A stretch of DNA of 6,628 nt, from NCBI GenBank assembly GCA_021298235.1, contig JAJTDX010000149.1, positions 3,599 to 10,226 of the forward strand, given 5' to 3'. This document shows positions 1 to 6,123 of the stretch, piece after piece; the stretch's first letter is position 1, and every line of letters begins with the position of its first letter. A program made the position numbers and the translations under genes. The stretch is from Cryomorphaceae bacterium (GTDB taxonomy: Bacteria; Bacteroidota; Bacteroidia; Flavobacteriales; Crocinitomicaceae). Below the pieces are notes generated by a model. The model was not told where the DNA came from. It saw nothing but the letters and a program-made list of their open reading frames with translations, and did no database searches.

Positions 1-2
1 CA

Positions 3-905
3 TTCTCCGATACATTAAATTTTAGCATTGCCGATTCATCAGTGACCATTACACCTTCTGGTCCGATGGTTTATTATGTTCTCGCCGGAAATCCGGGGTG
101 CTTTGCCACAGATAGTGTCGTAGTTGATTTTATAAGTTCTGCAATTAGTCTTGCGGCTAACGATTCGATCTGTGCGGGAGAACTTACAAGTGTAACTGCT
201 ATAAATTCCAATCCTACAATCGCTTTTACCTATCTGTGGTCACCTGATTCCGTGATCGTAGTGCCATCGGTCACTTATCAGGTACAGGTTCAACCTCTGG
301 TGACACAATACGTCTATGTCACGGCTTCCTCATCTTCTGGATGTGTTGTAGAGGATTCCATATTGATCGTTGTGAGTAATATTCCCAATGGTACAGTGAT
401 CGCTTCTGCATCTGAAACGTTGGTTCCTGAGGGTGGAACGACAATTCTCCTGGGAGAGCCTCCCGGGCTTTCCTATCAATGGACACCGACGGATGATCTC
501 ACAAATCCAACGATGCAAACAACCGCGGCAACAGTTCAGGAGACCACTATTTATACCTTGACGGCTTCAGATGGTATCTGTTCGAAATCAGACACTGTAT
601 TGGTGAAGGCATATGGTTTTATCTGTGAAGAGCCATACGTATTTGTTCCAAACGCATTTTCACCAAATGGGGATGGTGAAAATGATATTCTATACGTTAG
701 AGGCCCAATGATCGAAGGAATGGTATTTAGAATCTTTGACCGCTGGGGAGAAATGGTGTTCGAATCTACTGATCGCAATTTTGGATGGGATGGTAATTTT
801 CGTGGAAAACCGCTTGATCCAGATGTTTATGACTATTATCTGAAAGCGATTTGTATCGGTGGAGAAGAGTCTATTATCAAGGGAAACATTTCCTTGATGA
901 AGTGA
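3..905 (+). CDS. T9SS type B (CHU_C / gliding motility-associated) sorting domain protein, 5'-truncated
   Basis: This is the C-terminal 300 codons of a larger secreted protein. The frame is open to the left edge, so the true start lies outside the window; the GTG at 42 is internal. Three tandem PKD/Ig-like beta modules are visible, ending near 137, 374 and 611. They share a pattern of Y-W-[ST]-P, then a Y-x-V/L-T-A strand, a Gly-Cys or Ile-Cys, and D-[ST]-[VI]-L-[IV]-V. From about 624 to the stop lies a CHU_C domain (TIGR04131/PF13585 type): FVPNAFSPNGDGEND, then RIFDRWGEMVFES, GWDGNFRGKP and a final GNISLMK. Domains of this family direct proteins through the type IX secretion system as type B substrates, giving cell-surface or secreted adhesin-like proteins in gliding Bacteroidota. 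The family assignment is firm. The binding partner and role of the full protein cannot be judged because the N-terminal part is missing. A promoter for the next gene appears to lie across its last codons. Confidence 0.93.
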   Translation, partial: FSDTLNFSIADSSVTITPSGPMVYYVLAGNPGCFATDSVVVDFISSAISLAANDSICAGELTSVTAINSNPTIAFTYLWSPDSVIVVPSVTYQVQVQPLVTQYVYVTASSSSGCVVEDSILIVVSNIPNGTVIASASETLVPEGGTTILLGEPPGLSYQWTPTDDLTNPTMQTTAATVQETTIYTLTASDGICSKSDTVLVKAYGFICEEPYVFVPNAFSPNGDGENDILYVRGPMIEGMVFRIFDRWGEMVFESTDRNFGWDGNFRGKPLDPDVYDYYLKAICIGGEESIIKGNISLMK

Positions 906-923
906 TCGAAAATGCTACATTTG
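894..923 (+). promoter_or_regulatory. Bacteroidota-type promoter for the M42 peptidase gene
   Basis: TTG at 894-896 is followed 19 bases later by TACATTTG at 916-923. This is an exact match to the Bacteroidota housekeeping form TTG-N(17-23)-TAnnTTTG. It starts inside the last codons of the upstream gene and ends 22 bases before the ATG at 946, leaving a short leader without a Shine-Dalgarno sequence. It suggests the peptidase is transcribed independently. Motif and spacing are seen directly; activity is inferred. Confidence 0.55.
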
Positions 924-945
924 TGTTTAATCAAAAGCAACATAA

Positions 946-2025
946 ATGAAGAAGATCATAACACCGAAATCCGAAAAATTCCTGGAGTCCTATTTGAACA
1001 ATCCAAGTCCAACTGGTTTCGAATCTGAAGGCCAAAAATTATGGCTTGCATACCTTAAACCATATATTGATGATTATTTTACGGATAATTATGGTTCTGT
1101 TGTAGGTGTAATTAACCCTCAGGCTGAATACAAAGTTGTAATTGAAGCCCATGCTGATGAGATTTCTTGGTTCGTTCACTATATCACGAAGGACGGTTTC
1201 ATCTACTTGAGAAGGAACGGTGGTTCAGATCACATGATTGCACCCTCAAAGAGAGTGAATATTCACACGGATAAAGGAATAGTTAAAGCGATCTTCGGAT
1301 GGCCGGCAATCCACATGCGCCAGACAAAAGAAGAAACTCCAAGTTTGAAGAATATTTTTCTTGATTGTGGATGTGACTCTAAAGAAGATGTTGAAAAGTT
1401 GGGTATACATGTTGGATGTGTTGTTACATTCGAGGATGAGTTCATGATACTGAACAAGAATCGTTATGTCGGTCGTGCTTTGGATAATCGTATGGGAGGT
1501 TTCATGATCGCAGAAGTAGCCCGTTTGTTGAAGGAAACGAAAACCAAACTTCCTTTCGCATTGTATGTGGTGAATTCTGTGCAAGAGGAAGTAGGACTGA
1601 GAGGTGCGGAAATGATCGCTCAACGTATTAAACCAAATGTAGCCTTAATTACAGATGTCTGTCACGACACTCATACACCCATGGTCGACAAGATCGAAAA
1701 TGGGGACTTGAAATCAGGAGATGGACCGGTATTGACCTATGGACCAGCAGTGCAGAATAACTTACTAAAGCAGCTGATCGCAACAGCAGAGAAGCATAAG
1801 ATTCCATTCCAGCGAGCTGCCGCTTCGCGAGCAACAGGCACGGATACGGATGCTTTTGCCTACTCCAATGAGGGAGTGACCAGTGCTTTGATTTCATTGC
1901 CTCTTCGTTACATGCATACAACTGTGGAAACGGTAAGAAAAGAGGATGTTGAAAACACGATCCGATTGATCTTCGAGGCAGTGAAAGGGATCAAGAAAGG
2001 ACAGGACTTCAGGTATTTTAAATAA
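946..2025 (+). CDS. M42 family metallopeptidase (aminopeptidase, formerly 'endoglucanase M' type)
   Basis: This 359-residue protein has the usual length for family M42, cytoplasmic dinuclear-metal (zinc/cobalt) aminopeptidases that trim short peptides and, in studied members, assemble into dodecameric tetrahedral (TET) particles. The whole ligand set can be seen: His69 in EAHADEI with the catalytic-type Asp71 next to it, bridging Asp180 in GRALDNRMGG, Glu214/Glu215 in QEEVGLRGA (general base and ligand), Asp237 in ITDVCHDTH, and His324 in RYMHTTVE. GTDTDAF at 298-304 is another family hallmark. There is no signal peptide, consistent with a cytoplasmic enzyme. The ATG at 946 is chosen because the protein begins right at the family's N-terminal helix and a good promoter ends 22 bases upstream; there is no Shine-Dalgarno sequence. 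Older annotations call relatives cellulases or endoglucanases, which is probably wrong. Substrate preference (Glu/Asp, Leu or Lys type) cannot be read from the sequence. Its neighbours do not suggest a dedicated pathway, so general peptide turnover is the best inference. Confidence 0.95.
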   Translation: MKKIITPKSEKFLESYLNNPSPTGFESEGQKLWLAYLKPYIDDYFTDNYGSVVGVINPQAEYKVVIEAHADEISWFVHYITKDGFIYLRRNGGSDHMIAPSKRVNIHTDKGIVKAIFGWPAIHMRQTKEETPSLKNIFLDCGCDSKEDVEKLGIHVGCVVTFEDEFMILNKNRYVGRALDNRMGGFMIAEVARLLKETKTKLPFALYVVNSVQEEVGLRGAEMIAQRIKPNVALITDVCHDTHTPMVDKIENGDLKSGDGPVLTYGPAVQNNLLKQLIATAEKHKIPFQRAAASRATGTDTDAFAYSNEGVTSALISLPLRYMHTTVETVRKEDVENTIRLIFEAVKGIKKGQDFRYFK

Positions 2026-2028
2026 TTT

Positions 2029-2055
2029 GAGAATTCAAGAATCATTCTTTTTTTT
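2029..2055 (+). terminator. Possible weak intrinsic terminator after the M42 peptidase gene
   Basis: Three bases past the stop, AGAAT (2030-2034) can pair with ATTCT (2044-2048), with a G-T wobble possible at 2029/2049. Alternatively AAGAA (2037-2041) can pair with TTCTT (2045-2049). A run of eight T follows at 2048-2055. The stem is A/T-rich and weak, so the call rests mainly on position and the T run. Confidence 0.35.
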
Positions 2056-2089
2056 ATCTCTATTTTTTACGGGAATGAAAGCAATAGTT

Positions 2090-2097
2090 TACATTCG
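2090..2097 (+). promoter_or_regulatory. Weak -7-like element upstream of the Omp28-like gene
   Basis: TACATTCG at 2090-2097 differs at one position from the Bacteroidota -7 consensus TAnnTTTG and lies 33 bases before the ATG at 2131. No TTG is found at the right distance upstream, only a T run (2062-2068), so this is a tentative call. A separate promoter would fit with the terminator-like sequence just before it. Confidence 0.25.
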
Positions 2098-2130
2098 TTA
2101 ATGCTAACCATAAATACAGTTAATTAAGAA

Positions 2131-4152
2131 ATGCTTATGAAAAAATTTACGTACCTAATCGGTGCCATGTTGGTATCATCAACAGTTCATGCACAGTTGT
2201 TTTCAGATAACTTCGATGCCTACACAACAGGTGCACTTGGCCCGCAATCTACTTCCTGGACAACTTGGAGTGGAACAGAAGGAGGAACAGAAGATGGTAC
2301 TGTTTCTAGTGCTCAGGCGAACAGTGGAACAAAATCAATCTATTTTAACTCAACAGCATCCGGTGGTGGACCACAAGACTGTGTGTTAGATTTCGGACCT
2401 CTCTATAATACAGGAGTTTTCACCTTTTCAGCTGATTTTTATGTTAACACCGGTAAGTCAGCTTATTTCAATTTCCAGGGATCACAGACGATCGGGCAGA
2501 CATGGGCACTGAATGTTAACATGGATACCCAAGGGAACTTAACGATTGATGACGGGATCACGGCTGAATTAGCCATGTCATCCTACACTCCTGCTTCTTG
2601 GTTCACACTTACTATCGAAGCTAATCTTTCTTTAGGATTATGGGAGGCGTTCATTGACGGGAATTCAATCGGTGTTTGGCAGAATGGTGTCAACGCTTTA
2701 GCGTCACTAGACCTTTTTCCCCTTCAGGGAAGTCAATTTTATGTTGATGACGTGAGTTTTGACCATCAGACTTATACATTAATAAACCTAAATGCTGCAG
2801 TCGCTGGATTTGACATTGGCGGGAATATAGCAACACAAACGGTATCCCCGACCGTAACTATTTTGAACGCAGGTACAACTGCGATTACATCTTTTGATGT
2901 TACTCTTGATTACAACGGTATTCCAGTTACGCAGAATATTACAGGACAGAACATTGCCTCTTTGGCAGATTACACGGTGACGTTTCCGGGAATTGTTTTA
3001 GCACCAGGAACAAATATTGCATCAGCGACAATCACCAATATTAACGGTGGAGCGGATGATGACATAACAGACAATACGGCATCAATTACTGTAAATCCTG
3101 TTGTACCTGCCATTGGTAAGATGGTAGTAGGAGAGGAAGGAACAGGAACATGGTGTCAATGGTGTCCACGAGGAGCTGTTTACATGGACCTTTTTGAAAC
3201 TGAGTACCCTGAATTCTGGGCAGGTATTGCAGTTCACAATGCTGATCCAATGACGGTAACAGCATATGACGCAGGAATGGCAAACTTGATTGGGGGCTAC
3301 CCAAGTGCATTGGTAGATCGTGGAACGGATGTCGATCCTTCCGGAATGGGACCTGATTTCTATGCACGTTTGCAAACGGCTCCTGTTGCTGTTATTGAAA
3401 ATGGAGCGACCTGGGATGCGGTAAACAGAATCCTTCAGGTTTCTGTGACTGCTGATTTTCAGACCGCCGCCAACAATAACTTTAAGATTGCATGTGTGCT
3501 TACTGAGGATGGTGTAACAGGAACAGGAGCAGGATGGAGTCAGTCAAATGCATATGCTGGAGGAACCAATGGCGTCATGGGGGGGTACGAATCACTTCCG
3601 AATCCCGTGCCAGCCGCTACTATGGTATATGACCACGTAGCAAGAGCTATTTCGCCATCTTTCGGAGGATATACGAATAGCTTTCCGGCGACTGTCAACT
3701 CCGGCGACATACACACATTGAACTTTACATTCACTATCCCGGCTGGATGGGATGAGAACAGTCTTCATATTATTGGTCTGTTAATTGCTCCTAATGGACG
3801 AATTGATAATGCAGGAAAGGCAACAATTACGGAAGCAGTTACCAATGGATATGTCAGTGGAACCCAAGTTGGAGCTGGTGTGCAAGAGTTTGACCAGGTG
3901 GATGCTACATTCCAGATCTATCCAAACCCTGCGTCTTCATACACTTCTGTATTGATCAACCTTCAGAAAGAGGCTGATGTTTCATTAAAACTGATCGATA
4001 TGTCAGGAAAAACAATGTCTTCCAGAAACTTTGGATCAATGAATGGTGCTTCTTCTGTCGAATTGAATACATCCAATCTTGAAGCAGGTGTTTATGTTGT
4101 AGAATTGACTGTAAACAATGAAAAGATGGTGAAGCGATTGATAATTGAATAA
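2131..4152 (+). CDS. Secreted Omp28-like/thioredoxin-fold protein with T9SS type A sorting domain
   Basis: This 673-residue multidomain exported protein starts with a Sec signal peptide at 1-21, with likely cleavage at VHA^QLF. Residues 22-212 are rich in beta strand and resemble a concanavalin A/LamG-like jelly roll that opens with LFSDNFDAY and closes with QFYVDDVSF. Residues 217-323 look like a CARDB/Ig-like module. Residues 326-575 resemble the Omp28 family, a thioredoxin-like fold: GTGTWCQWCPRG carries a CxxC (Cys342, Cys345), and GGYPSALVDR (Pro391) fits the cis-proline loop. Residues 594-673 are a type A T9SS sorting domain: FQIYPNPASS, a central LIDMSGKTM strand, LEAGVYVVEL and the final MVKRLIIE. 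The product should therefore cross the outer membrane by T9SS and be anchored or released. Its function is unknown; the CxxC suggests thiol/disulfide chemistry or a structural disulfide. A second ATG at 2137 gives the typical MKKFTYLIG start and is as likely as 2131. There is no Shine-Dalgarno sequence, only AAGAA before the start. A strong terminator follows, so the gene is probably monocistronic. Confidence 0.92.
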   Translation: MLMKKFTYLIGAMLVSSTVHAQLFSDNFDAYTTGALGPQSTSWTTWSGTEGGTEDGTVSSAQANSGTKSIYFNSTASGGGPQDCVLDFGPLYNTGVFTFSADFYVNTGKSAYFNFQGSQTIGQTWALNVNMDTQGNLTIDDGITAELAMSSYTPASWFTLTIEANLSLGLWEAFIDGNSIGVWQNGVNALASLDLFPLQGSQFYVDDVSFDHQTYTLINLNAAVAGFDIGGNIATQTVSPTVTILNAGTTAITSFDVTLDYNGIPVTQNITGQNIASLADYTVTFPGIVLAPGTNIASATITNINGGADDDITDNTASITVNPVVPAIGKMVVGEEGTGTWCQWCPRGAVYMDLFETEYPEFWAGIAVHNADPMTVTAYDAGMANLIGGYPSALVDRGTDVDPSGMGPDFYARLQTAPVAVIENGATWDAVNRILQVSVTADFQTAANNNFKIACVLTEDGVTGTGAGWSQSNAYAGGTNGVMGGYESLPNPVPAATMVYDHVARAISPSFGGYTNSFPATVNSGDIHTLNFTFTIPAGWDENSLHIIGLLIAPNGRIDNAGKATITEAVTNGYVSGTQVGAGVQEFDQVDATFQIYPNPASSYTSVLINLQKEADVSLKLIDMSGKTMSSRNFGSMNGASSVELNTSNLEAGVYVVELTVNNEKMVKRLIIE

Positions 4153-4172
4153 TTAACAATTCATTTTACATG

Positions 4173-4202
4173 AAGGGCGGCATTTGTCGCCCTTTTCTTT
4201 TT
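4173..4202 (+). terminator. Intrinsic terminator after the Omp28-like gene
   Basis: AAGGGCG (4173-4179) pairs perfectly with CGCCCTT (4188-4194) around an eight-base loop that can also close with a G-T pair. A T-rich run TTCTTTTT (4195-4202) follows. It lies 20 bases after the stop codon at 4152, the classical arrangement for rho-independent termination. Confidence 0.85.
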
Positions 4203-4279
4203 GCAAAGAAATGATGCCTATCCTTTTCAATACGGCTTCTAAAGCCTCTAATTAATCTCAAACGTGGATCAAAGCATTG

Positions 4280-4750
4280 ATGGGGGCATGGGTGGCTATG
4301 TGGCTTGTTATTGGAGCAACGGTAGCATGGTCTTATTTTACATTCACGTTGACGGATCAGGAAAAGCTTATCATTTGGATTTTCATGACGTTTTGGACAT
4401 ATTACGCCATCCGCGTTTCCCGGTCTTTCTTCTGGTTGTTATGGGGAAAAGAACTAATAAAAATCGATGAGGCAGCTTTTCATTTCAAACGGTCAATCAA
4501 GAATTTTGGGCGATCGACACCCTATTATCATGAGAATATTAATAAGATCACCCTTCAGCAGCCAAAAGAACGTTCATTACAAACAGTCTGGGAAGCATCT
4601 CCTTGGATACAGGGAGGGGAGCGAATAGAATTCGAATACCAGAATAGGATAGTTCGTTTTGGTAGAAAATTGGATGAGAAAGATGCAAAATTACTTTTTA
4701 ATTTGATCACCAAACGTATTGAGGAGCGCATGCGAAAAATACGCGATTAA
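4280..4750 (+). CDS. Two-helix membrane protein with bacterial PH-like domain, uncharacterised
   Basis: The product is about 156 residues. Residues 3-22 (rich in Trp, Ala and Val) and 30-56 (IIWIFMTFWTYYAI, then FFWLLWG) are two hydrophobic segments that should form a membrane hairpin. The rest (57-148) alternates short strands and ends in an amphipathic helix. Its landmarks are GKELIKIDE, a central YYHENINKI, a W-x-x-SPW pair, then RIEFEYQNRIVRFGRKLDEKDA and a Leu/Ile-rich helix. This pattern resembles the PH-like (YcxB/bPH-type) domains attached to membrane anchors; it is a fold-level guess, not a function. The ATG at 4280 is preferred. A TTG directly before it (4277) is possible, and the frame stays open upstream to 4256 without a standard start codon. 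The strong terminator just before it implies its own promoter, but I find no clear TAnnTTTG motif in the gap. The gene ends 67 bases before the DUF4846 gene, so the two may be co-transcribed. Confidence 0.72.
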   Translation: MGAWVAMWLVIGATVAWSYFTFTLTDQEKLIIWIFMTFWTYYAIRVSRSFFWLLWGKELIKIDEAAFHFKRSIKNFGRSTPYYHENINKITLQQPKERSLQTVWEASPWIQGGERIEFEYQNRIVRFGRKLDEKDAKLLFNLITKRIEERMRKIRD

Positions 4751-4817
4751 AAATTTTCTACATAGTTTCCGTTACTTTTTCAGTTTTCGATGTTTTCGGA
4801 ATGTATATGAATATTCT

Positions 4818-5684
4818 ATGAAAGCTTACCCTCTTCTTTTCTTCATAGTTCTGCCATTTGTGCAATGTGGCAAAGCTTCGTCTGAGTATAAAATAAAAGC
4901 ACCTGAAAGTGGTGATACGATCGCAAGATCCTCCATGGATACCTCGGGAAGGATTTTATTGGAAAGGTTTAACGTGCCGGAAAATTACGAAAGAACTCAG
5001 GCTAATCCTCAAGATTTTTGTTTTTACCTGCGCAATTTGCCTTTAAAACCTGCTGGTGAAAAGGTTAGGTATTTTGATGGCGGCGTAAAAGAAAAGGAGA
5101 ATGTTTATGCAGCAGTAGTTGATCTCCCTATTGGAAATCGTGACTTGCATCAATGTGCAGATGCAGTTATGCGTTTGCGAGCAGAATACCTTTGGCATCA
5201 AGGTCGTTATGACGAGATACATTTTAATTATACCAACGGATTTAGATCAGAATATTCAAGATGGATGAAAGGAGACCGAATCCTTTTTGATAGTGGTAAA
5301 GTGTTCTATCAGAAACTTTCAGAACCTTCAAATACAGCAAAGGACCTTTGGAAGTACCTTGAACAGGTATTTACATATTGCGGAACTCTCTCCCTTTCAA
5401 AAGAGTTAAAACCAATTGAGGTATTGAATATCGAACCGGGAGATGTATTCATCAAAGGAGGCAGTCCAGGACATGCTGTGATCGTGCTTGATGTCGCCAG
5501 AAACAAAAATACGGGCAAAAAAATCTTTCTTTTGGGACAAAGCTACATGCCAGCTCAAGAGATACAGATACTCATCAATCCGAATAATTCAGAACTCAGC
5601 CCTTGGTATTCGGCAGACTTTGGTGAAGTTCTTTATACCCCAGAATGGACGTTTCAAAAGAATCAACTAATGCGTTTCCCCTAA
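4818..5684 (+). CDS. DUF4846 domain-containing exported protein, possible lipoprotein
   Basis: This 288-residue protein carries DUF4846 over nearly its whole mature length. Family landmarks in order: RFNVPENYER near 50, an FCFYLRNLPLKP block at 68-78, VRYFDGGVK at 83-91, AAVVDLPIGNRDLHQCADA at 98-116 leading into VMRLRAEYLW, INF-like IHFNYTNGF at 134-142, RWMKGDR at 148-154, and the C-terminal IEPGDVFIKGGSPGHAVIV at 205-223. The molecular function of the family is not established; the last block resembles the Gly-His-Ala-V stretch of NlpC/P60-like folds, but this is only a hint. The ATG at 4818 is chosen because it starts a compact signal sequence, MKAYPLLFFIVLPFVQC. The frame is open further back to an ATG at 4719 inside the previous gene, but that would add 33 basic and aromatic residues before the signal. 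Cys17 could be lipidated, although FVQC is an atypical lipobox. A hairpin overlaps the stop codon. Confidence 0.88.
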   Translation: MKAYPLLFFIVLPFVQCGKASSEYKIKAPESGDTIARSSMDTSGRILLERFNVPENYERTQANPQDFCFYLRNLPLKPAGEKVRYFDGGVKEKENVYAAVVDLPIGNRDLHQCADAVMRLRAEYLWHQGRYDEIHFNYTNGFRSEYSRWMKGDRILFDSGKVFYQKLSEPSNTAKDLWKYLEQVFTYCGTLSLSKELKPIEVLNIEPGDVFIKGGSPGHAVIVLDVARNKNTGKKIFLLGQSYMPAQEIQILINPNNSELSPWYSADFGEVLYTPEWTFQKNQLMRFP

Positions 5685-5702
5685 GAGACTAAAGTCTTTT
5701 TT
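5683..5702 (+). terminator. Short hairpin with T run at the convergent gene ends
   Basis: AAGAGAC (5683-5689) can pair with GTCTTTT (5694-5700), including one G-T wobble, around a TAAA loop. The T run 5697-5702 completes a terminator-like form for the plus-strand DUF4846 gene. The hairpin contains parts of both stop codons (5682-5684 on plus, 5691-5689 on minus). The stem is weak in G/C. The minus-strand reading lacks a T tract beyond the stem, so it would work best for the plus strand. Confidence 0.45.
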
Positions 5703-6123
5703 CCATTAAGTAATGCTGTAGAATCCCGAAAAGTTTGTGTGAGGGTTCGATAAGCGTATAACCGAGTTTTAAGTAAAAGTCCACTGCGTAGTCTCTAGCA
5801 TGAAGGATTATCTTGTTGTCACCGCGCTTTTTTGCTTCATTTTCTGTTGCTTCCATGATCATGCGTCCATATCCTGAGCCTTGCTGGTCCGTTTCCACAG
5901 CAACGAAGCGAACCTGAGCGGTTTTTTCTCCACTGTGGTCTAAACGTGCGATCGCTTTAAGACTTTTGTCATGATACAATGCAAAGTGGATTCCGGTTTC
6001 ATCTCCCTCATTGCGTTCGCTTCCCCGAGACTGACCTAAAGGTTCGCGCAGAACGCGAAATCTCAGGTCGTAATAGTCTTCCCATTCTTCGGCTGTTTCA
6101 GGTGCCTTGATCACTATTCCCAT
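5689..6123 (-). CDS. GNAT family N-acetyltransferase
   Basis: This 144-residue protein has the size of a single GNAT domain, which moves the acetyl group of acetyl-CoA to an amine. The acetyl-CoA site is clear: the beta4 strand AQVRFVAVETD (69-79) runs into the pyrophosphate loop QQGSGYGRMIM (80-90), followed by the long helix ATENEAKKRG. The C-terminal half, IILHARDYAVDFYLKLGY (105-122), is the usual beta5/alpha4 region with a Tyr (117) where many members place the general acid. The N-terminal YDLRFRVLREPLGQSRGSE (18-36) is typical of a small bacterial subgroup of unknown substrate, so the acceptor cannot be named. The start codon (6123-6121) lies inside the end of the CoA-transferase gene, a 10-base overlap that suggests translational coupling; there is no Shine-Dalgarno sequence. 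The stop faces the DUF4846 gene stop across four bases. Confidence 0.92.
   Translation of the reverse strand: MGIVIKAPETAEEWEDYYDLRFRVLREPLGQSRGSERNEGDETGIHFALYHDKSLKAIARLDHSGEKTAQVRFVAVETDQQGSGYGRMIMEATENEAKKRGDNKIILHARDYAVDFYLKLGYTLIEPSHKLFGILQHYLMEKRL

Noticed and set aside
42..44. GTG as start codon of the first gene
   Set aside because: The frame is open to the left edge, and upstream residues continue a PKD-like module; there is no signal peptide after this codon.
1246..1921. Antisense open frames across the M42 peptidase gene
   Set aside because: They lie opposite a gene with full catalytic motifs, have no family features and look like codon-bias shadows.
3082..3375. Two antisense open frames opposite the CxxC domain
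   Set aside because: They are shadows of the well-supported plus-strand gene; their Cys/His content follows from the opposite strand.
4264..4470. Open frame of 68 codons overlapping the PH-like membrane protein
   Set aside because: It is out of frame with the membrane protein gene, whose product has clear membrane segments and domain-like order; the short frame has no recognisable features.
4773..4780. TACTTTTT as a -7 promoter element for the DUF4846 gene
   Set aside because: It differs from TAnnTTTG at the G and no TTG lies at the proper spacing upstream, so it is too weak to list in an A/T-rich gap.
4719..4817. N-terminal extension of the DUF4846 gene
   Set aside because: It overlaps the previous gene by 32 bases and would place 33 basic and aromatic residues before a proper signal sequence that starts at the ATG at 4818.
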